This document shows positions 11,132 through 19,077 of a DNA stretch of 64,000 bases, piece by piece. The stretch is from assembly GCF_000597725.1 (NCBI RefSeq), contig NZ_JFBL01000002.1:186001-250000 (forward strand). The letters run 5' to 3'. A program made the position numbers and the translations under genes. Position 1 is the stretch's first letter. Every line of letters begins with the position of its first letter. Under the pieces are notes generated by a model. The model saw only the letters and a program-made list of their open reading frames with translations, was not told the DNA's origin and searched no databases. The stretch comes from Sulfurospirillum arcachonense DSM 9755 (GTDB taxonomy: Bacteria; Campylobacterota; Campylobacteria; Campylobacterales; Sulfurospirillaceae).

Positions 11132-12714
11132 AACAAAAGAAAATTATAGTTTGTGATGCAATACATCAAAAAGGATTTGAACTTTTAAAAAGTGAAAATG
11201 ATATCGAGGTTATTGATGCAGTAGGTGTTGATAAAGAAGAATTATTAAATATTATAGGTGAGGCGGATGTTGCAATAACAAGAAGCTCAACAGATATTAA
11301 TGAAAAGTTTTTAAATAGTGCTAAAAATATGAAAGCAATAGTAAGAGCAGGTGTAGGTGTTGATAATGTAGATCAGGATGGTTGTAGTAGACGTGGTATT
11401 ATTGCTATGAATGTTCCTACAGCTAATACTATCGCTGCAGTTGAACTTACAATGGCTCATCTTTTAGGAACTGCTAGAAGTTTTACAAATGCAAACAATC
11501 ATTTAAAAAATGATAGAGTTTGGAAAAGAGAAAAATGGTATGGCACAGAGCTTAGTGGTAAAAAACTAGGTGTTATAGGCTTTGGTAATATAGGAAGTAG
11601 AGTAGCTATTCGTGCAAAAAGTTTTGATATGGATATTGTTGCATATGATCCTTATATTACATCATCTAAAGTAACAGATTTAGATATGACTTATACTACT
11701 AACTTTGATGATATTTTAGCTTGTGATTTTATAACTATTCATACTCCAAAAAATAAAGAGACAATTGATATTATTTCTTTTGATGAGATTAAAAAAATGA
11801 AAGATGGAGTAAGATTAGTAAACTGTGCTCGTGGTGGTTTATATAATGAAGAAGCACTATATGAGGGCATTAAAAGTGGTAAGATAGCATTTGCAGGAAT
11901 TGATGTTTTTTCTTATGAACCTGCAACTGATCATTTTTTATTAGATTTAGAAAATATTTGTGTAACACCTCACCTTGGTGCTAACACAATAGAATCTCAA
12001 GAAAAAATAGCAATACAAGCAGCAGAAAATGCAATTAGTGCAGCTAGAGGGGTTAGTTATCCTAATGCTTTAAATCTTCCTATTAAGGCGGAAGATTTAC
12101 CACCATTTGTAGAGCCATATTTAGAGTTAGTTCAAAAAATGGGATTTTTATGTGCACAAATTAACAAGGCATCTATAAAATCAGTAAAAATTGAAGCCGA
12201 AGGAGAAGTCGGTGAATATGTAAAATCATTATTAACTTTTGCATTAGTTGGATCTTTAAAAGAGTCAATTGGCGATAAAATTAATTATGTAAATGCTGAA
12301 TTTGTAGCGAATGAAAAAGCAATAGATACTAAGTTTGAGGCTATTAATAATTCTAGTGGTTATAAAAATAAAATAACAATTAGACTCACAACAGAAAAAG
12401 GTGTTACTACAGTAAATGGTACAGTTTTTGGTGAAGATGAGCAAAGAATTGTTGGAATTAATGGGTTTAAATTTGATTTTAAACCTAAAGGAAAAATGAT
12501 AGTTGTTAAAAACTCTGATGTTCCTGGTGTTATCGCTGATATATCTTCAATGCTTTCAAGTGTTGGCGTAAATATTGCAGACTTTAGACTTGGTCGTGAT
12601 GAGCATGGTTTAGCTATGGCTGTTATTTTAGTTGATGAAAACATAGATAAAAAATTAGTAGCAAAACTTAATGAACTTGATACTTGTATTTGGGCAGAAT
12701 ATGCAGTTATATAA
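11128..12714 (+). CDS. serA: D-3-phosphoglycerate dehydrogenase
   Basis: First step of serine synthesis: 3-phosphoglycerate to 3-phosphohydroxypyruvate with NAD (EC 1.1.1.95). The 528 residues have the long-form layout: catalytic and NAD domain with GVIGFGNIGSRVA near residue 146, active-site Arg in NCARGG, Glu in FSYEPA, His in TPHLGA, an intervening domain, and a C-terminal ACT domain from about 455 (VVKNSDVPGVIADISSML) for serine feedback. The ATG at 11128 was chosen over an upstream TTG at 11122 because it has GAGG at the right distance and overlaps the previous stop. Confidence 0.96.
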   Translation: MKQKKIIVCDAIHQKGFELLKSENDIEVIDAVGVDKEELLNIIGEADVAITRSSTDINEKFLNSAKNMKAIVRAGVGVDNVDQDGCSRRGIIAMNVPTANTIAAVELTMAHLLGTARSFTNANNHLKNDRVWKREKWYGTELSGKKLGVIGFGNIGSRVAIRAKSFDMDIVAYDPYITSSKVTDLDMTYTTNFDDILACDFITIHTPKNKETIDIISFDEIKKMKDGVRLVNCARGGLYNEEALYEGIKSGKIAFAGIDVFSYEPATDHFLLDLENICVTPHLGANTIESQEKIAIQAAENAISAARGVSYPNALNLPIKAEDLPPFVEPYLELVQKMGFLCAQINKASIKSVKIEAEGEVGEYVKSLLTFALVGSLKESIGDKINYVNAEFVANEKAIDTKFEAINNSSGYKNKITIRLTTEKGVTTVNGTVFGEDEQRIVGINGFKFDFKPKGKMIVVKNSDVPGVIADISSMLSSVGVNIADFRLGRDEHGLAMAVILVDENIDKKLVAKLNELDTCIWAEYAVI

Positions 12715-12724
12715 ATAAACCTTT

Positions 12725-12745
12725 GACCCTTGGGTCGAAATTTTA
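12725..12745 (+). terminator. Possible terminator after serA
   Basis: GACCC-TT-GGGTC (12725-12736) followed by an A/T-rich stretch with ATTTTATT. The stem is only 5 bp, so the call is weak. Confidence 0.4.
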
Positions 12746-12772
12746 TTAAAATCAATTTATGTAGGAGAGTGT

Positions 12773-13954
12773 GTGAACTTAAAACATAATTTAAAAGAGG
12801 GGTACTCCCCTCTTTATTTTTTAGCTTCTTTAGGAGCTGGTGGGCTTAGCGTTTCATTTTTTATGTATTTGATGTTTATGATAAAACATCCAAAAACACC
12901 TATGAGTACTTATAGTGATATATTTCCGATATTATCAGAAGTTACAGTTGTCTCATTTTTAGTTTTAGTTGCCTTATTGGGTATTCTATTTTTTGCATTT
13001 GTTCATTTTAAACTACTTATTTGGAATATTAAAGAATATTCTTTATTTAAAAATACTAGTAGTTATACTGATTTAAAGAATAGCAATAATGAAGTACAAT
13101 TGATGGCAATGCCATTAACTATGGCAATGAGTATTAATGTATGTTTTATTTTAGGAGCTGTATTCGTTCCAGGTCTTTGGAGCATTGTTGAATACCTTTT
13201 CCCTTTTGCAACCATAGCTTTTTTATTAGTTGGATTATATGCTTTAAAACTTTATGGGAGTTATGTATCAAGAGTTTTAATAGGAGGAACTTTTGATTTT
13301 GAGAAGAATTCAAATTTTTCTCAAATGTTAGCAGTATTTGCTTTCTCTATGATTTCTGTTGGGTTAGCTGCTCCTGGGGCTATGAGTCATTATGTGGGAG
13401 TTTCTGCTTTTGCATTGTTTTTTTCTATTCTTTTTATGATGATTTCAATTATACTATTAGTGATTACTTTAGTTATAGGATTTAAATCAATGCTTCGTTA
13501 TGGAGTGAGTGGAGAATCTGCTGGAACTTTATGGATGTTGATACCAATATTGACTCTTTTAGGTATTGCTTTAGTGAGAATTAGTTTTGGTCTTATTCAT
13601 AATTTTCAACAAGAAGCTTCTCCTTCTTATCTTTTTATGCTTACTTCAGCAATTTTATCTGCACAAATAATAGTTGGTTTTTTTGGGTATATGATAATGA
13701 AAAAAATAGGTTATTTTAGTAAATTTGTGAAGTCAAATGTAAAAAGTGTAGGAGCATTGGGTTTAATCTGCCCTGGTGTTGCATTTTTTGTATTTGGAAT
13801 GTTTTTTATATTTTTTGGTTTACTAAAAAATAATGTTGTAGAAATATTTTCATTAGGATATTTTATAGTTCTGGCTCCTTTAGTATTAATTCAACTTAAA
13901 ACAATTCAAGTTTTCTTTAATCTTTCAAAAAAACTTCTTATTTCAAAAAGTTAA
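12773..13954 (+). CDS. Multi-pass membrane protein, possibly TsoY/TehA-like
   Basis: 393 residues with about ten hydrophobic segments spread over the whole length, an integral inner-membrane protein. The overall layout resembles the TehA/SLAC1 type of transporter, and it also recalls the campylobacterial TsoY (seleno)protein family; I cannot decide between these by eye and no substrate is claimed. The GTG start has AGGAG 5 bases upstream. It is flanked by a weak terminator upstream and a strong one downstream, so it is probably monocistronic. No in-frame TGA interrupts it, so if it is a TsoY it is not a selenoprotein version read through TGA. Confidence 0.75.
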   Translation: MNLKHNLKEGYSPLYFLASLGAGGLSVSFFMYLMFMIKHPKTPMSTYSDIFPILSEVTVVSFLVLVALLGILFFAFVHFKLLIWNIKEYSLFKNTSSYTDLKNSNNEVQLMAMPLTMAMSINVCFILGAVFVPGLWSIVEYLFPFATIAFLLVGLYALKLYGSYVSRVLIGGTFDFEKNSNFSQMLAVFAFSMISVGLAAPGAMSHYVGVSAFALFFSILFMMISIILLVITLVIGFKSMLRYGVSGESAGTLWMLIPILTLLGIALVRISFGLIHNFQQEASPSYLFMLTSAILSAQIIVGFFGYMIMKKIGYFSKFVKSNVKSVGALGLICPGVAFFVFGMFFIFFGLLKNNVVEIFSLGYFIVLAPLVLIQLKTIQVFFNLSKKLLISKS

Positions 13955-13978
13955 AAAGCTCTTTATTGAGCTTTTTAA
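13951..13978 (+). terminator. Rho-independent terminator of the membrane-protein gene
   Basis: TTAAAAAGCTC (13951-13961) and GAGCTTTTTAA (13968-13978) form a perfect 11-bp stem with a 6-base loop. The right arm supplies the T-run. It begins at the stop codon of the upstream gene. Confidence 0.85.
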
Positions 13979-14052
13979 CTACTATTTAGGAAAAACTAAT
14001 AATAGTAAATTAGTGACATAGATGTTTTTACTCATGAAACATTTTTTACCAT

Positions 14053-14214
14053 CTACCTTCTTATCATTAAAAACTTCTGTCTAGAAAATATTTTTAAATA
14101 TCTATAAAACATCATATATTTTTTAAGGGATTCTATTTTTTTACTCTTTCTTTCATCTAAAATAATAAAGACTTCTTCTAATGCTTTTTTTTCTGAAATA
14201 CTCAAGTTTGTCAT
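14053..14214 (-). CDS. Small protein of 53 residues, unknown function
   Basis: An ATG at 14214 on the minus strand is preceded by AAGGA at 6 bases (TAAGGATTTTAG) and opens a 53-codon frame ending in TAG. The product begins MTNLSISEKKALEEVF and continues as a highly basic, helix-prone peptide rich in Lys, Phe, Tyr and Met (KKYMMFYRYLKIFSRQKF). It has no clear membrane span. It lies alone in a 501-bp gap between two plus-strand genes. The good ribosome site and the length argue for a real gene; function is not recognised. Confidence 0.6.
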   Translation of the reverse strand: MTNLSISEKKALEEVFIILDERKSKKIESLKKYMMFYRYLKIFSRQKFLMIRR

Positions 14215-14314
14215 CTAAAATCCTTATATTTTTTTGATAAATTATTATACATAAATACTAATTAAATATACATTAAATAGAATATAAATATTAAATAAAT
14301 GAGTATAAAATACA

Positions 14315-14391
14315 TAATATAGTTTATATAGACTATATTAAATTATATTAAAAGTTTTTTATCGGTTAGTATATACGGTTTATCGTATATA
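14315..14391. promoter_or_regulatory. Pair of AT-rich palindromes upstream of efp
   Basis: TAATATAGT/ACTATATTA (14315-14323, 14332-14340) and TATATACG/CGTATATA (14370-14377, 14384-14391) are perfect inverted repeats in the 241-bp gap between the 53-residue gene and efp. They could be operators for either direction. AT-rich palindromes arise easily by chance, so this is tentative. Confidence 0.3.
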
Positions 14392-14426
14392 AAATGCTTT
14401 AAATAATCATGTAATTTAATTTTGGG

Positions 14427-14432
14427 TATAAT
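14427..14432 (+). promoter_or_regulatory. -10 element of efp
   Basis: TATAAT preceded by TTTGGG, 23 bases before the efp ATG, with a TTAGGAG ribosome site between them. No clear -35 box, which is usual for campylobacterial promoters. Confidence 0.55.
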
Positions 14433-14455
14433 CAATAAAAAATTTAGGAGAATTT

Positions 14456-15019
14456 ATGGCAACAGTTGGAATGGGCGACTTAAAAAAAGGACTAAAAATA
14501 GAACTTAATGGAGTACCTTACAAAATAGTAGAATATCAACATGTTAAACCAGGTAAGGGTGCAGCATTTGTAAGATGTAAAATAAAATCTTATGCAAATG
14601 GAAAAGTAATTGAAAAAACTTTTCATGCAGGGGATAAATGTGAAAAACCAGATCTTGAAGATAAAACAATGCAATATTTATATGATGATGGGGAGCTTAT
14701 GCAGTTCATGGATACAGTAACTTATGATCAAATTGGTTTAACTCATGATCAAGTTGGTGATGTAGCTAATTGGATTATTGATGGCATGAATGTAGAGATG
14801 CTTTTTCATAATGGAACACCAATAGGTGTTGAAGCACCAGCAGTAGTAGAACTAAAAATTGTTGAAACTCCTCCTAACTTTAAAGGTGATTCACAAGGTG
14901 GTAAAAAACCAGCGACTCTTGAAAGTGGGGCAGTAGTACAAGTTCCTTTTCATGTTTTAGAAGGTAGCGTAATAAAAGTAGATACTGCTAAAGCTGAATA
15001 TTTAGAAAAAGTTAAGTAA
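14456..15019 (+). CDS. efp: Elongation factor P
   Basis: Ribosome-binding factor that relieves stalling at polyproline stretches. The 187 residues comprise three beta-barrel domains in a tRNA-like shape. The tip loop KPGKGAAF places a lysine at residue 34, the position that is modified in bacteria that use lysine. A TTAGGAG ribosome site lies 5 bases upstream. It is followed after 13 bases by the DJ-1 gene, with which it probably forms an operon. Confidence 0.97.
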   Translation: MATVGMGDLKKGLKIELNGVPYKIVEYQHVKPGKGAAFVRCKIKSYANGKVIEKTFHAGDKCEKPDLEDKTMQYLYDDGELMQFMDTVTYDQIGLTHDQVGDVANWIIDGMNVEMLFHNGTPIGVEAPAVVELKIVETPPNFKGDSQGGKKPATLESGAVVQVPFHVLEGSVIKVDTAKAEYLEKVK

Positions 15020-15032
15020 AAAAGGATTTTTT

Positions 15033-15578
15033 ATGTCAAAAGTTTTAGTTCCTATTGCCACAGGATTTGAAGAAATAGAAGCAATTACTATAATAGATAT
15101 TTTAAGAAGAGCTGATATTGAAGTAGTAACAGCTGGATTAAATCGTAAATGTGTTTTAGGAGCTCATGGCATTGAAATAAAAACAGGGGTTCATATTGAT
15201 GATGTGAATTCTAGAGATTTTGATATGATCATATTACCTGGTGGAATGCCAGGTAGTGAAAATTTAAAAAATAGTAAAACGGTGCAGGCACTTCTTGGTG
15301 AAATGGATCAAAATGGTAAATATATAGGAGCAATATGTGCTGCACCTATCGCTTTAGCACAAGCTGAAGTTTTAAAAAGTTCATATACTTGTTATCCTTC
15401 ATTTGAGCAAAAAATAACTCAAAGTACATATACCTCTAGTGAAGATGTTGTGTGTGACCAAAATATTATTACCGCAAAAGGTCCTAGTACGGCCATGAAA
15501 TTTTCGTTAGAAATTGTTGATAAACTTTGTGGAAAAGAAAAAATGTTGGAGATAAAAAGGCAATTACTTTTATGCTAA
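15033..15578 (+). CDS. DJ-1/PfpI family protein
   Basis: Class I glutamine amidotransferase-like protein of the DJ-1/ThiJ branch (181 residues), probably a glyoxalase, deglycase or redox chaperone; the exact reaction is not assignable. The nucleophile elbow GAICAAPIAL places Cys at residue 102, and the partnering acidic residue lies in GFEEIEA near residue 14. AAAAGGA precedes the ATG. Its 3' end overlaps the start of the following signalling gene by 7 bases. Confidence 0.88.
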   Translation: MSKVLVPIATGFEEIEAITIIDILRRADIEVVTAGLNRKCVLGAHGIEIKTGVHIDDVNSRDFDMIILPGGMPGSENLKNSKTVQALLGEMDQNGKYIGAICAAPIALAQAEVLKSSYTCYPSFEQKITQSTYTSSEDVVCDQNIITAKGPSTAMKFSLEIVDKLCGKEKMLEIKRQLLLC

Positions 15579-18500
15579 TAAAAGAGTTTGTCCAACGAAG
15601 AGATGACAAAGTATCTATAAATACGACTGTTCAAGAAGTTGTTGAAAAAATGTTCCAACAATCTCTTAAATATGTTGTAGTAGTGGATACTGAAGATTAT
15701 CCTATAGGTATTTTAACAGAAAGAGATATTCTGTATTTGTACAATGACAATATAGATTTTAATACAACAAATGCTTATAACATGTCTTCTAAAGAGCTCA
15801 TAAGAGCACATTTTGATAGAGAATTAACTTATGCTTTAAATTTTATGATTGATCATAATGTTAGAAGAGTAGTTATCATTGATGAATATGATAAATTTGT
15901 AGGAGTTATTGAACAAGAAGAAATAATTTTTGAGTTTGAAAAAAAGAGTATAAGAAGTAATTTTAAAATATTTGAAGGTTTTTTAAGTGAATCAAAAGCA
16001 TTAAGCGTAGATAAAAAAACATCTTTAAAAGAGACTATTCAACTCATGAAAGATAAAAATTTTGGTTCAATCTTAGTAACAGATGAGCATGGTTCTATTG
16101 GAATATTGACTGAAACTGATATAACACAATTGGCTAAAGATAAAATAGATAAAGAAAAAAGTGTTGAGTGTTTTATGCATTCACCAATTTATAAAGTTTC
16201 GATGAAAGCTTCTATACATGAATGTATAGAACTTATGAAAAGTAAAAAGATACGAAGAATTGTAGTTGAATCAATCTTAGAAGATGGATCAAAAACTGAT
16301 TATGTTGTTACATCTAAAGATATATTAAGTAACCTTCAAGGAAATTATTCAAAATTCTTGGAAGAAAAACTTCTTTCTCAAAAAAACACATTAGAAAAGT
16401 TGGATAGCTTAGTAATAGAAGCTTATGATTTTGGTAATTCTCAAGTTGTAAGTTGGGTAAATAAAATTGCAAAAGAAAGATTAAATATTCACTTAGATGA
16501 TACTCTTCAAAAAATAATTCCTAAAAATATTTTAGATGAAAGTTTTAAATGCTTTGCTCAAAATAAATGTCATTATGAAGATAAAGTAGAAATAAATGGG
16601 AGATTATACAAGTATAGTGCAAGTAGTGCTGGTATGTTTAATTCACGTGTTATCAAAATCTTATTAAGTGATTTTACAGAACTTTATTTGTCTAATAGAA
16701 AATTGCTTGATCAAGTGGATATTATGAGTGATTCTATTGACGAGCAAGAAGCTATGCAAAGAGAAATTTTTAATCAACGTGCCATTGGTATAGGATATAT
16801 TGATTTAAATGGAGAAATACTTTTTACAAATAAATATATAGATAATCTTTTAGGATATGATGAGGGAGAGTTAAGTGGTATAAATGTAAGAGATATTACA
16901 TATGAAGATGACATTGAAATATCAATGGATACTAGGCGAGAGATTTTGGAAAATACTTTATTGCCAGAGATAGAATATACAAAAAGATATAAACATAAAA
17001 ATGGAACTCCAATTTGGGTTAATTCAAGTATGTCTGTTTCAAAAGATAAAAATGGAATACCTCAATATATAATAGGTTTTGTAAAAGATATCCGTGGGAA
17101 AAAAGAGAGTGAAAGTAGATTAAATTTAGCTGCAGCGGTATTTGAAAATACTAATGAAGGTATTGTTATAACTGATCATAGATTAAATATACAAGTTGTG
17201 AACAATGCCTTTTGTGAAATAACTGGCTATACTAATTTAGATGTAATTGCTCGAAATGCAGTTTTTTTACAATCTAGTTTTCATGATAGTAGTTTTTATA
17301 AAAAGATGTGGGCCTCAGTTAAAAAATATGGATATTGGAAAGGTGAAATGTGGAGTACCCGAAAAAATGGTGAACGATTTCCACAATGGCTCAATATTAG
17401 TACAATTAAAGATGAATTTGAAAATATCATAAATTATATTTCTGTTATATCAGATATTAGTACGATGAAACAGTCTGAAAAAGAGCTAGAATTTTTAGCA
17501 CATCATGATCCTTTAACAAAGCTTCCAAATAGATTATTACTTTCAGCGAGACTAGAGCAAGCTATAAAAAGAGCAAAGAGAGAAGAGAGTAAGATTGCTG
17601 TTTTATTTTTAGACCTTGATAGATTTAAAGAGATAAATGATACATATGGACACTCTTATGGTGATGAAATTTTGACTACGGTAACTTCTAGATTTAAAAC
17701 AATTATGAGAGAAAAAGATACTATAGCTAGAATTGGTGGAGATGAGTTTATTATGCTCATAGAAGAGTTGGAAAATATAAGTGATATCGAACCTGTCTTA
17801 TGTAAAGTTTTGAATATTTTTAATGAAGAGATTAATGTTGAGCATATTAGTTTTAAATTGACTGCTAGTATTGGTGTCTCTATTTTCCCTGACGATGGGA
17901 ATCAAATAGAAGATTTGATTAAAAATGCAGATGCTGCTATGTATCAAGCTAAAGATGCTGGTAGAAATACCTATAGATTTTATACAGAAGAGATGACCCA
18001 AAGTCTTTTTGCAAATATGCTTATGAAAAATGAAATTGATAGATCATTAAAAACGGATGAATTTATACTGCATTATCAACCTCAAGTTTCTATTAAGACT
18101 TTACAAGTTTTGGGAATAGAAGCACTAGTAAGATGGAATCATCCAAATATGGGATTAATGTATCCTGATAGATTTATTAAAATTGCTGAAAATACTAAGC
18201 AAATTATAGAATTAGGTAAAAAAGTTTTAGAAATGGCATGTAAAGATGCCAAAGATTTGATAGACCAAGAACTTTTTGAAGGTAGAATATCAGTAAATGT
18301 TTCGGCTGTTCAAATTAAACAAGATGATTTTTACGATGTTGTAATTTCTATCTTAAAGAAGACTGGATTAAGTGGAAACTATCTAGAACTTGAATTAACA
18401 GAAAGTTATATAATGGAAAATCCAAAAGATGCGATACATTTATTTAAAAAATTAAAAAATCATGGCATTACTTTGTCAATAGATGATTTTGGTACAGGGT

Positions 18501-18775
18501 ATTCGTCTTTGAGTTATCTGAAAAAACTTCCAGTTGATAAGTTAAAAATTGATCGTTCTTTTATTATGGATATTCCAAATGATAAAGAAGATATGGCAAT
18601 AACCAGTACTATTATTGCTATGTCTAAAAGTTTAGGACTTAGTGTGATAGCTGAAGGAATCGAAACACAAGAACAGCATGCATTTTTGAAAAAAGAAGGA
18701 TGTTATGAAGGGCAAGGGTACTTATATAGTAGACCAATTGATATAATATCTTTGAAAGAATTTTTACAAAAATGA
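15572..18775 (+). CDS. CBS(x4)-PAS-GGDEF-EAL c-di-GMP signalling protein
   Basis: Cytosolic c-di-GMP enzyme of 1067 residues without membrane spans. Order: four CBS repeats (about 1-270, two Bateman pairs), a PAS-like segment (about 290-400), two recognisable PAS domains (about 405-660; NGTPIWVNSSMS and NGERFPQWLNIS blocks), GGDEF with intact RIGGDEF, and EAL with EALVRW, DDFGTGYSS and AEGIET. Both synthesis and hydrolysis sites look intact. CBS pairs usually bind adenine nucleotides, so energy sensing is a reasonable inference. ATG 15572 was chosen because the upstream start at 15527 lies deep inside the DJ-1 gene. Its stop overlaps the cytochrome gene by ATGA. Confidence 0.9.
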   Translation: MLIKEFVQRRDDKVSINTTVQEVVEKMFQQSLKYVVVVDTEDYPIGILTERDILYLYNDNIDFNTTNAYNMSSKELIRAHFDRELTYALNFMIDHNVRRVVIIDEYDKFVGVIEQEEIIFEFEKKSIRSNFKIFEGFLSESKALSVDKKTSLKETIQLMKDKNFGSILVTDEHGSIGILTETDITQLAKDKIDKEKSVECFMHSPIYKVSMKASIHECIELMKSKKIRRIVVESILEDGSKTDYVVTSKDILSNLQGNYSKFLEEKLLSQKNTLEKLDSLVIEAYDFGNSQVVSWVNKIAKERLNIHLDDTLQKIIPKNILDESFKCFAQNKCHYEDKVEINGRLYKYSASSAGMFNSRVIKILLSDFTELYLSNRKLLDQVDIMSDSIDEQEAMQREIFNQRAIGIGYIDLNGEILFTNKYIDNLLGYDEGELSGINVRDITYEDDIEISMDTRREILENTLLPEIEYTKRYKHKNGTPIWVNSSMSVSKDKNGIPQYIIGFVKDIRGKKESESRLNLAAAVFENTNEGIVITDHRLNIQVVNNAFCEITGYTNLDVIARNAVFLQSSFHDSSFYKKMWASVKKYGYWKGEMWSTRKNGERFPQWLNISTIKDEFENIINYISVISDISTMKQSEKELEFLAHHDPLTKLPNRLLLSARLEQAIKRAKREESKIAVLFLDLDRFKEINDTYGHSYGDEILTTVTSRFKTIMREKDTIARIGGDEFIMLIEELENISDIEPVLCKVLNIFNEEINVEHISFKLTASIGVSIFPDDGNQIEDLIKNADAAMYQAKDAGRNTYRFYTEEMTQSLFANMLMKNEIDRSLKTDEFILHYQPQVSIKTLQVLGIEALVRWNHPNMGLMYPDRFIKIAENTKQIIELGKKVLEMACKDAKDLIDQELFEGRISVNVSAVQIKQDDFYDVVISILKKTGLSGNYLELELTESYIMENPKDAIHLFKKLKNHGITLSIDDFGTGYSSLSYLKKLPVDKLKIDRSFIMDIPNDKEDMAITSTIIAMSKSLGLSVIAEGIETQEQHAFLKKEGCYEGQGYLYSRPIDIISLKEFLQK

Positions 18776-19077
18776 AATATTTTTTATTGATAATAAGTGT
18801 ATTGCTCTTTTTAGGATGTTCCGAAAAAAAGACAGATGGGGCTTCTATATTTAACTCAGAATGTGCTTCTTGCCATGGGAAAATGGCTGAAAAATCTGCT
18901 TTTGGAAAATCCCAAATTATAGTAAGTTGGAGTAAAGAAAATATTGTTAAAGCTATGAAAGGGTATCAATCAGGAACTTATGGAAGGTCCATGAAAAGAC
19001 TTATGTCCAAACAAGTAAAATCAATGACTGATGAAGAAATTGATGCCGTAGCGGAGTATATTTCAAAAATTTATTAA
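18772..19077 (+). CDS. Small cytochrome c lipoprotein
   Basis: 101 residues: a lipoprotein signal with lipobox LFLGC (Cys16) and a class I c-type haem site CASCH at residues 31-35, with candidate axial Met residues in [13 protein letters not shown]. It is a monohaem electron carrier anchored at the periplasmic side. The start overlaps the stop of the c-di-GMP gene (ATGA), suggesting coupled translation and perhaps redox input to signalling. It ends convergent with MutS7, overlapping by 4 bases. Confidence 0.9.
   Translation: MKYFLLIISVLLFLGCSEKKTDGASIFNSECASCHGKMAEKSAFGKSQIIVSWSKENIVKAMKGYQSGTYGRSMKRLMSKQVKSMTDEEIDAVAEYISKIY

Noticed and set aside
15527-15571. Upstream start of the CBS-PAS-GGDEF-EAL protein
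   Set aside because: The extra 15 residues lie inside the DJ-1 gene; ATG 15572 gives the natural CBS start and a normal short overlap.
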